From the NCBI RefSeq assembly GCF_000016645.1, contig NC_009441.1, forward strand, positions 1,240,001-1,304,000: DNA of 64,000 bases, read 5' to 3'. Shown here piece by piece: positions 42,922 to 51,392 of the stretch. The translations under genes and the position numbers were made by a program. Below the pieces are notes generated by a model. That model was not told where the DNA came from. It saw only the letters and a program-made list of their open reading frames with translations, and searched no databases. This stretch comes from Flavobacterium johnsoniae UW101. Lineage in GTDB: Bacteria; Bacteroidota; Bacteroidia; Flavobacteriales; Flavobacteriaceae. Position 1 is the first letter of the stretch; every line of letters begins with the position of its first letter.

Positions 42922-42947
42922 GTAACCTCAATTTAAAAAGTCTCGTC
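42922..42947 (+). promoter_or_regulatory. ECF-type promoter of the DUF6249-like gene
   Basis: GTAACC (42922-42927), 16 nt, CGTC (42944-42947), followed by ATATGG. Identical element pair and spacing to the sigma gene's own promoter. Confidence 0.65.
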
Positions 42948-42983
42948 ATATGGAGTATCAATCAATTTAAAAACGTAAATATT

Positions 42984-43331
42984 ATGGACGACAAAATTTT
43001 AATTCCAGTTAGTTTTTTCTTAATGATCTTCGGGATCGTTTATTTAATTTATTCAACCAGAAACAGAGAACGTCTGGCTCTTATAGAAAAAGGAGTAGAT
43101 GCAAGTATCTTTTTGCAGGGAAAAGGAAGCGGCGTTCCGGCCTGGAAAATATTTGTTGTGAATCTGGCTTTCTTGTTAATAGGAAGCGGAGTTGGAATTT
43201 TTCTGGCTTTACTAATCACAACCTATACTTCTCTTAATGATGGAGCTGTTTATCCTTCGATTATTTTTATAATGGCCGGAATTGGACTTTTAACAGGATT
43301 TAAAACTGCCAAAGATCTGGATAAAGAATAA
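42984..43331 (+). CDS. DUF6249-like small membrane protein
   Basis: 115 aa from ATG 42984 (MDDKILIPVSFFLMIFGIVYLI); an earlier in-frame start would overlap the promoter. It has an N-terminal helix (7-23), a conserved basic stretch TRNRERLALIEKGVDASIF, and two further helices (about 53-78 and 89-105). The RxRERLALIEKG sequence is what I associate with DUF6249. The shared ECF promoter suggests it belongs to the regulon of the neighbouring sigma factor; function unknown. Confidence 0.85.
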   Translation: MDDKILIPVSFFLMIFGIVYLIYSTRNRERLALIEKGVDASIFLQGKGSGVPAWKIFVVNLAFLLIGSGVGIFLALLITTYTSLNDGAVYPSIIFIMAGIGLLTGFKTAKDLDKE

Positions 43332-43354
43332 GACAAGTAAAAGTTTAAGTTAGT

Positions 43355-43388
43355 AAAAAAGGGCATCAAATATTTGATGCCCTTTTTT
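43355..43388. terminator. Bidirectional terminator between convergent genes
   Basis: Perfect 16-bp stem AAAAAAGGGCATCAAA / TTTGATGCCCTTTTTT with almost no loop; serves the DUF6249-like gene (plus) and rnhA (minus), whose stop codon it touches. Confidence 0.92.
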
Positions 43389-43863
43389 ATTCTTTAGATC
43401 CTATGGTTTCGTAATAAACATCAACAGAAAGTTTTGGCTGCATTGATGCCATTACAGCAAGCTGGTCGCAGCGTTCGTTTTGCGGATGGTTATTGTGTCC
43501 TTTTATCCATTTAAAATCAACCTTATGTTTTCGGTAAGCAATTAAAAAACGTTTCCACAAGTCAGGATTTTTTTTTCCCGTATATCCTTTTTTTTCCCAG
43601 CCAAAAACCCATTTTTTTTCGACAGAATCAACAACGTATTTGGAGTCTGAAATTACTAAGACTTTCATGTTGGGATTTTTGAGTTTTTCTAAACCCACAA
43701 TTACAGCCAGAAGTTCCATTCGGTTATTGGTAGTCAGGCGAAAGCCCTCATAGAATTCTTTTTTATAAGGAGTGCCTACCAATTCCATTACCACGCCGTA
43801 ACCGCCATTGCCGGGATTTCCCTTTGCTGCACCATCTGTATATATATGTACTTCGTGACTCAT
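43387..43863 (-). CDS. rnhA: Ribonuclease HI
   Basis: A 158-aa RNase HI. Catalytic acids are visible: Asp10 in VHIYTDGAAKGNPGNGGYG, Glu in TTNNRMELLAVI, Asp in VLVISDSKYVVDSV and Asp in NERCDQLAV. It cleaves the RNA strand of RNA:DNA hybrids. The gene lies 68 nt downstream of purN on the same strand; the short gap contains quasi-repeats (TTAGATTGTAGACTTTAGATTG). Confidence 0.96.
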   Translation of the reverse strand: MSHEVHIYTDGAAKGNPGNGGYGVVMELVGTPYKKEFYEGFRLTTNNRMELLAVIVGLEKLKNPNMKVLVISDSKYVVDSVEKKWVFGWEKKGYTGKKNPDLWKRFLIAYRKHKVDFKWIKGHNNHPQNERCDQLAVMASMQPKLSVDVYYETIGSKE

Positions 43864-43931
43864 TTATTTATTTTAGATTGTAGACTTTAGATTGCAGATT
43901 ATATGGCTTTATCTAAAATTTGAATTTATAT

Positions 43932-44501
43932 TTAAGAATTTGCATCTAATAATCTATGGATGATTTCAGGAAAATGTTTTTGTTCTAATTCATGAATCTT
44001 TTCAGCAACAGTTTCAGGAGTGTCTTCTTCGGTTAAAAGAACGTTTTGCTGAAATATAATACCTCCTTCATCATAATTCTCATTTACATAATGAATAGAA
44101 ATTCCGGTTTCTTTTTCCTTATTATTCACTATCGCCCTGTGAATGTGCATTCCGTACATTCCCTTGCCTCCATATTTAGGTAAAAGTGCAGGGTGAATGT
44201 TGATTATTTTATTCGGATACTGCTCAATTATGTTTTCAGGAAATTTGAGTAAAAAACCGGCAAGGACAATCAAATCTGGGTCGATTTTTTGTATTTTTTG
44301 TAATATATTTCGTTCTAAAAGTTCGTTTTTTGAGAAGATTTCGACCGGAATTTGATGATTTTTTGCTCTGTCAATAACTTTTGCCGAAGCATTATTTGTA
44401 AAAACCGAAACGACCTTGGCAATTTCGATATTCGAAAAATATTTTATAATGTTTTCTGCGTTAGTTCCTGATCCTGAGGCAAAAACGATAATTTTTTTCA
44501 T
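43932..44501 (-). CDS. purN: Phosphoribosylglycinamide formyltransferase
   Basis: 189 aa from ATG 44499-44501 (MKKIIVFASGSGTNAENI), the normal PurN length; 33 in-frame residues upstream are not typical and run into the acpP promoter area. The formyl-folate motif NIHPALLPKYGGKGMYG carries the catalytic His, and GISIHYVNENYDEGGIIFQ follows. It acts at the third step of purine synthesis. Divergent from acpP, as in many Bacteroidetes. Confidence 0.95.
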   Translation of the reverse strand: MKKIIVFASGSGTNAENIIKYFSNIEIAKVVSVFTNNASAKVIDRAKNHQIPVEIFSKNELLERNILQKIQKIDPDLIVLAGFLLKFPENIIEQYPNKIINIHPALLPKYGGKGMYGMHIHRAIVNNKEKETGISIHYVNENYDEGGIIFQQNVLLTEEDTPETVAEKIHELEQKHFPEIIHRLLDANS

Positions 44502-44638
44502 GATTGAATTTATTTTTAGAATGCAAAAAACGGAATAAAAATCGAAAATAAATAGCTTTAAAAGACCTTTCTTGAAATTAATTTTATAAATTAGTGTCAC
44601 ATTTATAAACTAAATAGTTGTTTTAAAATAAAGTTTTT

Positions 44639-44646
44639 TATTTTTG
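44639..44646 (+). promoter_or_regulatory. acpP promoter -7 box
   Basis: TATTTTTG matches TAnnTTTG, with TTG at 44618-44620 (18-nt spacing). Expected leader about 25 nt. Confidence 0.6.
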
Positions 44647-44676
44647 CCAACAAATTAAATTCTAAAATTAAAGATT

Positions 44677-44913
44677 ATGTCAGACATTGCATCAAGAGTA
44701 AAAGCGATTATCGTAGACAAATTAGGTGTTGACGAAAACGAAGTTGTAACAGAAGCAAGCTTCACTAATGATTTAGGAGCTGACTCATTAGACACTGTTG
44801 AGCTTATTATGGAATTCGAAAAAGAATTTGATATTCAAATTCCAGACGATCAAGCAGAAAACATTGCTACTGTAGGTCAAGCTATTTCTTATATCGAGGA
44901 AGCTAAAAAATAA
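44677..44913 (+). CDS. acpP: Acyl carrier protein (fatty acid synthesis)
   Basis: A 78-aa acidic protein with the phosphopantetheine Ser in [16 protein letters not shown] (about residue 39). Typical AcpP start [17 protein letters not shown]. It is followed by fabF and rnc, the conserved housekeeping order. It is clearly distinct from the pigment ACP at 6812. The acpP-fabF gap (241 nt) contains two inverted-repeat structures. Confidence 0.97.
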   Translation: MSDIASRVKAIIVDKLGVDENEVVTEASFTNDLGADSLDTVELIMEFEKEFDIQIPDDQAENIATVGQAISYIEEAKK

Positions 44914-45021
44914 TAATACCACACCCGAATTTTAAAAATTCCAAAGTTTGAATATCCAAATTCCAAAATTGGAGTTTGTTTTCTAAAAAATTGAAATTTC
45001 TAGAAATCGGGTGTTATTATT
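44912..45021 (+). promoter_or_regulatory. Long-range inverted repeat after acpP
   Basis: Arm 44912-44928 (AATAATACCACACCCGA) pairs with 45007-45021 (TCGGGTGTTATTATT) apart from a 2-nt bulge. The enclosed 78 nt contain repeated words AATTCCAAA and TTGGAG. It starts inside the acpP stop codon region; it could be a terminator/processing structure. Confidence 0.5.
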
Positions 45022-45078
45022 TTTTAAAATTTAAATTTCGATTGATTTTCAATCAAAAAGATATATTTATATTGTAAT

Positions 45079-45124
45079 ACCCATGGCTCTTAAGTAGCAA
45101 TACAGTTAAGAAAGCATGGGTTTT
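45079..45124 (+). terminator. Terminator-like nested hairpin in the fabF leader
   Basis: Outer stem ACCCATG/CATGGGT (45079-45085 and 45115-45121), inner stem CTTAA/TTAAG (45089-45093 and 45106-45110), followed by TTTT. It lies 31 nt before the fabF ATG and could attenuate read-through from acpP. Confidence 0.45.
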
Positions 45125-45154
45125 ATTTGTTTAAAGACACAAAATACATATTTT

Positions 45155-46408
45155 ATGGCATTAAGGCGAGTTGTTGTAACAGGATTAGGTGCACTTACTC
45201 CTATCGGGAATAATATCCAGGAATATTGGAATGCACTTGTGAATGGGGTAAGCGGAGCCGCTCCTATCACATATTATGATACAGAGAAGCATAAAACGAA
45301 ATTTGCCTGCGAAGTAAAAAACTTCAACATTGAAGATTACATGGATCGCAAGGAATCTCGCAGACTAGATAAATTTGCTCAGTATGCAATTGCTGCCAGT
45401 GACGAAGCTATTAAAGATGCTGGTCTAACAAATGATAATATCGACAAAACTAGAGTAGGTGTTATCTGGGGAGCTGGAATTGGAGGTTTAGAAACTTTCC
45501 AGGAAGAAGTAATGTATTATGCAAAAGGTGACGGAACTCCAAAATTCAATCCGTTTTTTATACCTAAAATGATTGCCGATATTGCTCCTGCGCATATTTC
45601 AATGCGTAACGGGTATATGGGACCAAATTATACTACCGTTTCTGCATGTGCATCTTCTGCAAATGCATTAATCGATGCTTTTAACTACATTCGTTTAGGA
45701 ATGTGTGATGTTATTGTGTCTGGTGGTTCTGAAGCTGCTGTTACCATTGCAGGTATGGGTGGTTTTAGTTCAATGCACGCTTTATCTACAAGAAATGAAA
45801 GTCCTGAAACAGCTTCAAGACCTTTTGATGCAACCAGAGATGGTTTCGTTTTAGGAGAAGGAGCAGGAGCTTTAGTTCTTGAAGATTATGAGCACGCAAA
45901 AGCAAGAGGCGCAAAAATTTACTGTGAAATTGGCGGCGGCGGAATGTCATCTGATGCTTACCATTTAACAGCACCGCATCCGGAAGGAATTGGAGTTATC
46001 GCAGTAATGAAAAATACACTAAAAGATGCCGGAATGAACCCGGAAGATGTTGATCATATCAACACTCACGGAACTTCTACTCCACTTGGAGATGTGGCTG
46101 AATTAAAAGCAATCAGTAATGTTTTTGGTGAACACGCTAAAAACATTAACATCAATTCAACAAAATCAATGACAGGACACTTACTTGGCGCTGCCGGAGC
46201 TATCGAAGCAATTGCTTCTATTTTGGCAATGCAGCACGGAATTGTTCCTCCAACGATTAACCATACTGTTGTTGATGAAAATATTGATCCATCATTAAAC
46301 CTTACTTTAAACAAACCTCAAAAAAGAGAAGTGAATGTTGCTATGAGTAACACGTTTGGTTTTGGCGGACACAATGCTTGTGTATTGTTTAAAAAATTAG
46401 CTGACTAA
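45155..46408 (+). CDS. fabF: 3-oxoacyl-ACP synthase II
   Basis: 417 aa from ATG 45155 (MALRRVVVTGLGALTPIG), the standard FabF start; a start 13 codons upstream would lie in the hairpin leader. Triad: Cys in VSACASSANAL, His in NTHGTSTPLGD and His in MTGHLLGAAGA. It extends fatty acyl chains with malonyl-ACP. It is followed 9 nt later by rnc. This is the housekeeping copy; the pigment KS at 7059 is a paralogue. Confidence 0.97.
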   Translation: MALRRVVVTGLGALTPIGNNIQEYWNALVNGVSGAAPITYYDTEKHKTKFACEVKNFNIEDYMDRKESRRLDKFAQYAIAASDEAIKDAGLTNDNIDKTRVGVIWGAGIGGLETFQEEVMYYAKGDGTPKFNPFFIPKMIADIAPAHISMRNGYMGPNYTTVSACASSANALIDAFNYIRLGMCDVIVSGGSEAAVTIAGMGGFSSMHALSTRNESPETASRPFDATRDGFVLGEGAGALVLEDYEHAKARGAKIYCEIGGGGMSSDAYHLTAPHPEGIGVIAVMKNTLKDAGMNPEDVDHINTHGTSTPLGDVAELKAISNVFGEHAKNININSTKSMTGHLLGAAGAIEAIASILAMQHGIVPPTINHTVVDENIDPSLNLTLNKPQKREVNVAMSNTFGFGGHNACVLFKKLAD

Positions 46409-46417
46409 TTTTCGGAT

Positions 46418-47158
46418 ATGAATATTATCAAAAAAATATTTTCTAAATCCCGTTCTCTAGAAGACGGGATTTTTTTTGACACTATTCAGAAAATTCTTGG
46501 TTTTCAGCCTATAAATATCGAATTTTATAAAAAAGCCTTTACACATAGATCATCAAACAAATTAGATGAAGCAGGACATCCTATAAATTACGAAAGACTT
46601 GAATTTTTAGGAGATGCAATGTTAAGTGCTGTAATTGCTGCACATTTGTTTAATAAGGCGCCAAATGGAGACGAAGGTTATTTAACAAAAATGCGTTCAA
46701 AAATCGTGAGCCGCGAACATTTAAATGAACTTGGCAAAGATTTGAATTTAGTGCGTTTTGTAGAGAGCAAAGTACCAGTACAGCATTTTGGAGAAAACAT
46801 TCATGGTAATATTTTCGAATCGCTTATTGGAGCTATATATTTAGATAAAGGATATTCGTACTGCGAAAGATTTATTCAAAAAAGAGTAATTACGCCTTAT
46901 GTTGATATTGCGAGACTCGAAGGAAAAGTAATTAGTTATAAAAGTTTAGTTATCGAATGGTGTCAGAAAGAAAAGAGAATCTTTCACTACGACATTTTTG
47001 AAGATAATGGCATCGACGGACAGCGTTTGTTTGGTGTCAAATTAAGTATAGACGATAAAGTGGTCGCAAGAGCGCGGGCAACTTCAAAAAAGAAAGCAGA
47101 AGAAAAAGCTTCGCAAAGAGCCTATTTTGCATTTCAGGAAAAAATTGACAAGAAATAA
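46418..47158 (+). CDS. rnc: Ribonuclease III
   Basis: A 246-aa RNase III. The catalytic signature YERLEFLGDAMLSAVIA is near residue 50 and the second acidic cluster is in NIFESLIGAIYLDKG. A C-terminal double-stranded-RNA-binding domain covers about 165-240 (SYKSLVIEWCQK...ARARATSKKKAEEKASQRAYF). It processes rRNA precursors and dsRNA. Cotranscribed with fabF. Confidence 0.96.
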   Translation: MNIIKKIFSKSRSLEDGIFFDTIQKILGFQPINIEFYKKAFTHRSSNKLDEAGHPINYERLEFLGDAMLSAVIAAHLFNKAPNGDEGYLTKMRSKIVSREHLNELGKDLNLVRFVESKVPVQHFGENIHGNIFESLIGAIYLDKGYSYCERFIQKRVITPYVDIARLEGKVISYKSLVIEWCQKEKRIFHYDIFEDNGIDGQRLFGVKLSIDDKVVARARATSKKKAEEKASQRAYFAFQEKIDKK

Positions 47159-47283
47159 TTACAAAAATGCTGTAGTTTTCTTAACGCTAAATCGTTTTCG
47201 TTTATAAATTAATAAAAACAAGCTGCTTATAACTATTGATGCTCCGTTAGAAATAGTATATTTACAACTTGATTTTTCATGAC

Positions 47284-47772
47284 ATGGCTATTCATAGATT
47301 GGATTTAGATGAATTTGACGAAATTGATTATTATTTAATGGCAATTCATACTTCATTAGAAGATTATAGATTGGCCTATTTTATCAATAAGAACCTTCCG
47401 ATTAACTTAAGTAAGAGCAAAAACGAGATCCATGCTCAGACTAAAGAAGGTGAGGCAAATTTTTCGAGATTTTATTATTATGATTCTGAGAAAGCTGTAT
47501 CATGGAATTTGATTCAGAATAAAAATGAGATCATTTCTGTGAGTACAAATGATTTCCAGAATTTGTTTTCTAATGAAACAAGTGAGGTTTCTACAACAAT
47601 TCATTTACTTCCTGAATTCAAAAAAGTAGATTTTTTCCTGAAAATCGATAACAGCGAAGAGGCTGTTGATTTTTCAGAAATTCAGCAAAAACTAAATTCA
47701 ATAGAAAGTATCGCAGCAATATATGCTGTAGATACCAATAAAATAAAATCAAAAAACAATCTAATTTTTTAA
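47284..47772 (+). CDS. IPExxxVDY family protein
   Basis: 162 aa from ATG 47284 (MAIHRLDLDEFDEIDYYLMAIHTSLEDYRLAYFIN). The motif that names the family appears as LPEFKKVDF. No enzymatic motif is known to me; the family is a small conserved Bacteroidetes group typically found next to pyruvate kinase, as here (6 nt to pyk, so cotranslated). A regulatory or accessory role for pyruvate kinase is suggested only by this linkage. An in-frame TTG five codons upstream is less likely. Confidence 0.88.
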   Translation: MAIHRLDLDEFDEIDYYLMAIHTSLEDYRLAYFINKNLPINLSKSKNEIHAQTKEGEANFSRFYYYDSEKAVSWNLIQNKNEIISVSTNDFQNLFSNETSEVSTTIHLLPEFKKVDFFLKIDNSEEAVDFSEIQQKLNSIESIAAIYAVDTNKIKSKNNLIF

Positions 47773-47777
47773 AAAAA

Positions 47778-49211
47778 ATGTTAACAAATAAGAAAACCAA
47801 AATTGTTGCTACACTTGGGCCTGCCTGTAGTACAAGAGAGATCATTAAAGATATGATTGATGCAGGGGTTAATGTGTTTAGAATCAATTTTTCGCATGCA
47901 GATTACGAAGGAGTAAAAGAAAAAATTGACATCATTAGAGGATTAAACGAAGAGTTTGGTTATACTACAGCGATTCTTGGAGATTTGCAGGGACCAAAAC
48001 TTAGAGTTGGTGTAATGGAAGAAGGTACTGTTGTACATGATGGAGATGAAATTACTTTTACAACTGCAGAAGATATTATCGGAAATGCAAAAAAAGCATT
48101 CATGAAATATCAGAATTTCCCAAATGATGTAAATGTTGGAGAGCGTATTTTGCTTGATGATGGTAAACTTATTTTCGAAATTGTTTCAACAGATAAAAAA
48201 ACAGAAGTTGTTGCTAAAGTTATTCAGGGCGGAGAATTAAAATCTAAAAAAGGAGTTAATCTTCCAAATACAAAAATTTCTTTACCAGCTTTAACTGAAA
48301 AAGATATTGCTGATGCCATTTTTGCAATCGAACAAAAAGTAGACTGGATCGCACTTTCATTCGTGAAAACACCGCGCGATTTACAAGATTTACAAGAATT
48401 AATCGCGAAGCATTCAGAATATAAAATTCCAATTATTGCTAAAATTGAAATGCCGGAAGCTCTAGAGAACATGGATAAAATTGTAGCATATTGCGATGGT
48501 TTAATGGTGGCTCGTGGAGATCTTGGTGTTGAGCTTCCTGCTCACGAAGTTCCATTAGTACAAAAAGATTTGATCAGAAGAGCTAAAACAGCTAGAATTC
48601 CTGTTATCGTTGCTACACAAATGATGGAAACAATGATTACAAGTTTAACTCCAACAAGAGCAGAAGTAAACGACGTTGCAAACTCAGTAATGGACGGAGC
48701 AGATGCAGTAATGTTGTCTGGAGAAACTGCAACAGGAAACTATCCAGTACAAGTAATTCAAAGAATGGCACAAATTTGCGAAGCTGTAGAAAACTCTCCG
48801 CTTATTCAAGTGCCTCAAAATACACCACAAATTAAAACTAAACGTTTTGTTACTAAAACAGTTTGCCACCAGGCAGCTTTATTAGCAAATGAAATCGAAG
48901 CTAAAGCAATTTGTACTTTAACAAACAGTGGTTACACAGCTTTCCAAATTTCGGCTTGGAGACCTTCAACGGCTCATATTTTAGTATTTACTTCAAACAG
49001 AAGAATCTTAACACAATTGAATTTATTATGGGGAGTTAAATCTTTCTACTATGATAATGAAGAAAGTACAGATGATACTGTAACTGATGTAAATCAAATT
49101 GCAATTGAAAAAGGTTATGCACAAAAAGGAGATTATTTAATCAACCTTGCTGCAATGCCAATTAAAGATAAAGGAATGGTTAACACCATGAGAGTTTCTG
49201 AGATAGAATAG
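47778..49211 (+). CDS. pyk: Pyruvate kinase
   Basis: A 477-aa pyruvate kinase. Visible: N-terminal KIVATLGPACSTREI, the active-site signature IPIIAKIEMPEALENMDKIV with catalytic Lys, and MVARGDLGVELP. Also ATQMMETMITSLTPTRAEVNDVANSVMDGADAVMLSGETATG. It converts PEP and ADP to pyruvate and ATP. Preceded by the IPExxxVDY gene after 5 nt and followed by a terminator. Confidence 0.97.
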   Translation: MLTNKKTKIVATLGPACSTREIIKDMIDAGVNVFRINFSHADYEGVKEKIDIIRGLNEEFGYTTAILGDLQGPKLRVGVMEEGTVVHDGDEITFTTAEDIIGNAKKAFMKYQNFPNDVNVGERILLDDGKLIFEIVSTDKKTEVVAKVIQGGELKSKKGVNLPNTKISLPALTEKDIADAIFAIEQKVDWIALSFVKTPRDLQDLQELIAKHSEYKIPIIAKIEMPEALENMDKIVAYCDGLMVARGDLGVELPAHEVPLVQKDLIRRAKTARIPVIVATQMMETMITSLTPTRAEVNDVANSVMDGADAVMLSGETATGNYPVQVIQRMAQICEAVENSPLIQVPQNTPQIKTKRFVTKTVCHQAALLANEIEAKAICTLTNSGYTAFQISAWRPSTAHILVFTSNRRILTQLNLLWGVKSFYYDNEESTDDTVTDVNQIAIEKGYAQKGDYLINLAAMPIKDKGMVNTMRVSEIE

Positions 49212-49240
49212 TTTCTGTAAAAGATCCTAAATATACTTTT

Positions 49241-49273
49241 AAAAAGCCATCCGGTAAATCGGGTGGCTTTTTT
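49241..49273 (+). terminator. Terminator of pyk
   Basis: AAAAAGCCATCCG / CGGGTGGCTTTTT stem (one T.G pair) with 6-nt loop and trailing T's, 29 nt after the stop. Confidence 0.9.
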
Positions 49274-49657
49274 GCTTTTATACCCTGAGTGAAAATTGTT
49301 TCAGTTTAAACTTTCCAAACAAAAAATCCAAACTCTTGTTTTTTAGCAGATGCTCCAAACCATAAATTAAAATGTTTTAGGGCAGAATAACGCCTTTTTG
49401 ATGTTGCAAGTTATAATTTGCAACAATGTAGTGTCTTAAAAATAAGGTTGTTAGGTTTTTTATTTTTTAATTTTGAGATCCTTAACAAAACGTTAAAAAA
49501 ATTACTGTTGAAATTCCCCCTTATTTATCCAACAGTGAAATGCTTAACAAGCTACTTTTTTAGTATAGGTTATTTTCTACAAAATGTTAGTAGAAAAAAT
49601 TAGTTCGATTACATAAAAAACCATTATAGAACGAATTTATTAACAAATCTTATTACC
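49274..49657. other. Intergenic region upstream of the sulfatase gene
   Basis: 384 nt without a credible gene. The only clear structure is the inverted repeat at 49402-49425. A short frame at 49418-49603 is Phe/Leu-rich and has no ribosome site. Confidence 0.6.
49402..49425 (+). promoter_or_regulatory. Inverted repeat upstream of the sulfatase gene
   Basis: Perfect 8-bp arms TGTTGCAA and TTGCAACA with an 8-nt spacer, about 230 nt before the sulfatase start. Fits an operator for a dimeric regulator, possibly one of the AraC proteins nearby, though AraC sites are usually direct repeats. Confidence 0.45.
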
Positions 49658-51325
49658 ATGAAACAAAGTAAACTTAGAAATGCCTTAATGCTCTTTGCAT
49701 TAGTATGCTTCACAATTGTTCAGGTGAAAGCTCAGAATAAAAAAATCAACATTTTAGTATTATGGGGTGATGATATTGGAACTACAAATATTAGTGCCTA
49801 CAGTGACGGACTTATGGGATATACAACTCCTAATATAGATCGTTTAGCTAATGAGGGATTACGTTTCCTTCATTATTACGGAGAACAAAGCTGTACAGCC
49901 GGGCGCGCTGCTTTTTTAACAGGACAGCACGGTCTTAGAACCGGGCTTACAAAAGTAGGTTTCCCTGGTGCGCCAATGGGTATGAGTCAATTAGATCCTT
50001 CTATAGGCGGTATCATGAAAAGTTTAGGATATGTAACAGGTCAGTTTGGTAAAAACCACGTAGGAGATCGTAATGAAAATTTGCCAACGGTAAATGGTTT
50101 TGACGAATTTTTTGGAAATCTGTATCATTTAAATGCTGAAGAAGAGCCAGAATTACCAGATTATCCTAAAGATCCAGAATACCTGAAAAAATTCGGACCA
50201 AGAGGAGTATTAAAATGTACAGCTACAAATACAGATGATGGTACAGTTGATCCTCGTTTTGGGAAAATTGGAAAACAAAGAATTGAAGATACAGGACCTC
50301 TTACTAAAAAAAGAATGGAAACAGTAGATGATGAAACATCTGCAGCAGCTATCGATTTTATAAAAAGACAAAACGCAGCAGGCAAACCATTTTTCTGCTG
50401 GTTCAATGCTACACGTATGCACCTGCGTACGCATGTTAGAGCAGAACACAGAGGAAGATACACACACGGAGACAGTGAATATATCGACGGTATGATCGAA
50501 CACGATGAAACAATAGGAAGTATTTTAAAAGCATTAGACGATTTAGGAATTGCTGATAATACAATTGTAGTGTATTCTACAGATAACGGACCACACATGA
50601 ATACATGGCCAGATGGAGCCATGACACCATTTCGTTCTGAAAAAAACACCAACTGGGATGGAGCTTTCCGTGTACCATGTATTGTACGCTGGCCGGGTGT
50701 AATTAAACCTGGAACTGTTACAACTGAGTTGATGAGTCATAATGACTGGATTCCAACCTTTGCCTCAATTGCAGGAGAACCTGATATTACAAATAAACTT
50801 TTGAAAGGATATAATGCTAATGGAAAAACCTATAAAGTACATTTAGACGGTTTTGATCAAAGTAATTTCTTGCGAGGTAAAACGCAAAAAAGTGCCAGAG
50901 ATAAATTCTTTTACACAGATGATGACGGCCTTTTGGTTGGTTTAAGAGAAGGAGACTATAAATATGTTTTCGCAGAACAGCGTCTAGGTGGTACAATGGG
51001 AGTTTGGGCAGAACCTTTTACTAAACTGCGTTTGCAAAAAATATTTAATCTATACCAAGATCCTTTTGAAAGAGCAGATATAACTTCAAATACATTTTGG
51101 GACTGGCAGATGAATCATGTACAGTTAATGTATGGAGCTATTCAGGATGTGGTTGTATTTGCAGAAACCTTTAAAGAATTTCCTCCAAGATCAATCCCGC
51201 CAAGTTTCTCTGCGTATACCATTATGGAAGAAGAGATGAAAGCAATTAAGGCACAAAAATATATTGAAAAAAATGTGATGCCTAAATTAAAAGAAGAAGA
51301 AGCAGAAACGAAAAAGAAAAAATAA
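49658..51325 (+). CDS. Secreted sulfatase (arylsulfatase family)
   Basis: 555 aa with signal peptide (MKQSKLRNALMLFALVCFTIVQVKAQ). Metal-binding Asp pair is in LVLWGDDIGTTN. The formylglycine motif is CTAGR (in YGEQSCTAGRAAFLTGQ, about residue 83), the C-x-A-x-R variant; the Cys must be converted to formylglycine by a maturase located elsewhere. VYSTDNGPHMNTWPDG carries the downstream metal ligands. It hydrolyses sulfate esters; the substrate is unknown. The C-terminus is Lys/Glu-rich. First gene of a plus-strand block; a perfect hairpin separates it from the next gene. Confidence 0.92.
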   Translation: MKQSKLRNALMLFALVCFTIVQVKAQNKKINILVLWGDDIGTTNISAYSDGLMGYTTPNIDRLANEGLRFLHYYGEQSCTAGRAAFLTGQHGLRTGLTKVGFPGAPMGMSQLDPSIGGIMKSLGYVTGQFGKNHVGDRNENLPTVNGFDEFFGNLYHLNAEEEPELPDYPKDPEYLKKFGPRGVLKCTATNTDDGTVDPRFGKIGKQRIEDTGPLTKKRMETVDDETSAAAIDFIKRQNAAGKPFFCWFNATRMHLRTHVRAEHRGRYTHGDSEYIDGMIEHDETIGSILKALDDLGIADNTIVVYSTDNGPHMNTWPDGAMTPFRSEKNTNWDGAFRVPCIVRWPGVIKPGTVTTELMSHNDWIPTFASIAGEPDITNKLLKGYNANGKTYKVHLDGFDQSNFLRGKTQKSARDKFFYTDDDGLLVGLREGDYKYVFAEQRLGGTMGVWAEPFTKLRLQKIFNLYQDPFERADITSNTFWDWQMNHVQLMYGAIQDVVVFAETFKEFPPRSIPPSFSAYTIMEEEMKAIKAQKYIEKNVMPKLKEEEAETKKKK

Positions 51326-51341
51326 AGAAATATAAATTTTA

Positions 51342-51374
51342 ATAGAGCTTGAATCTCCCTGTTTCAAGCTCTAT
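51342..51374 (+). terminator. Hairpin between sulfatase and HAD genes
   Basis: Perfect 12-bp stem ATAGAGCTTGAA / TTCAAGCTCTAT with 9-nt loop, not followed by a T run. It may be a processing or 3'-end-stabilising structure rather than a full terminator. Confidence 0.6.
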
Positions 51375-51392
51375 AAATTAAAAATCGACACC

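Larger units (their letters stand above)
42680..42983. other. Divergent intergenic region with two ECF-type promoters
   Basis: 304 nt without a gene. Besides the two promoters listed separately it contains an AT-rich inverted word pair (ACTTTGACAAGG ... GTTTGGCAAAGC, about 42801-42830). Confidence 0.7.
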
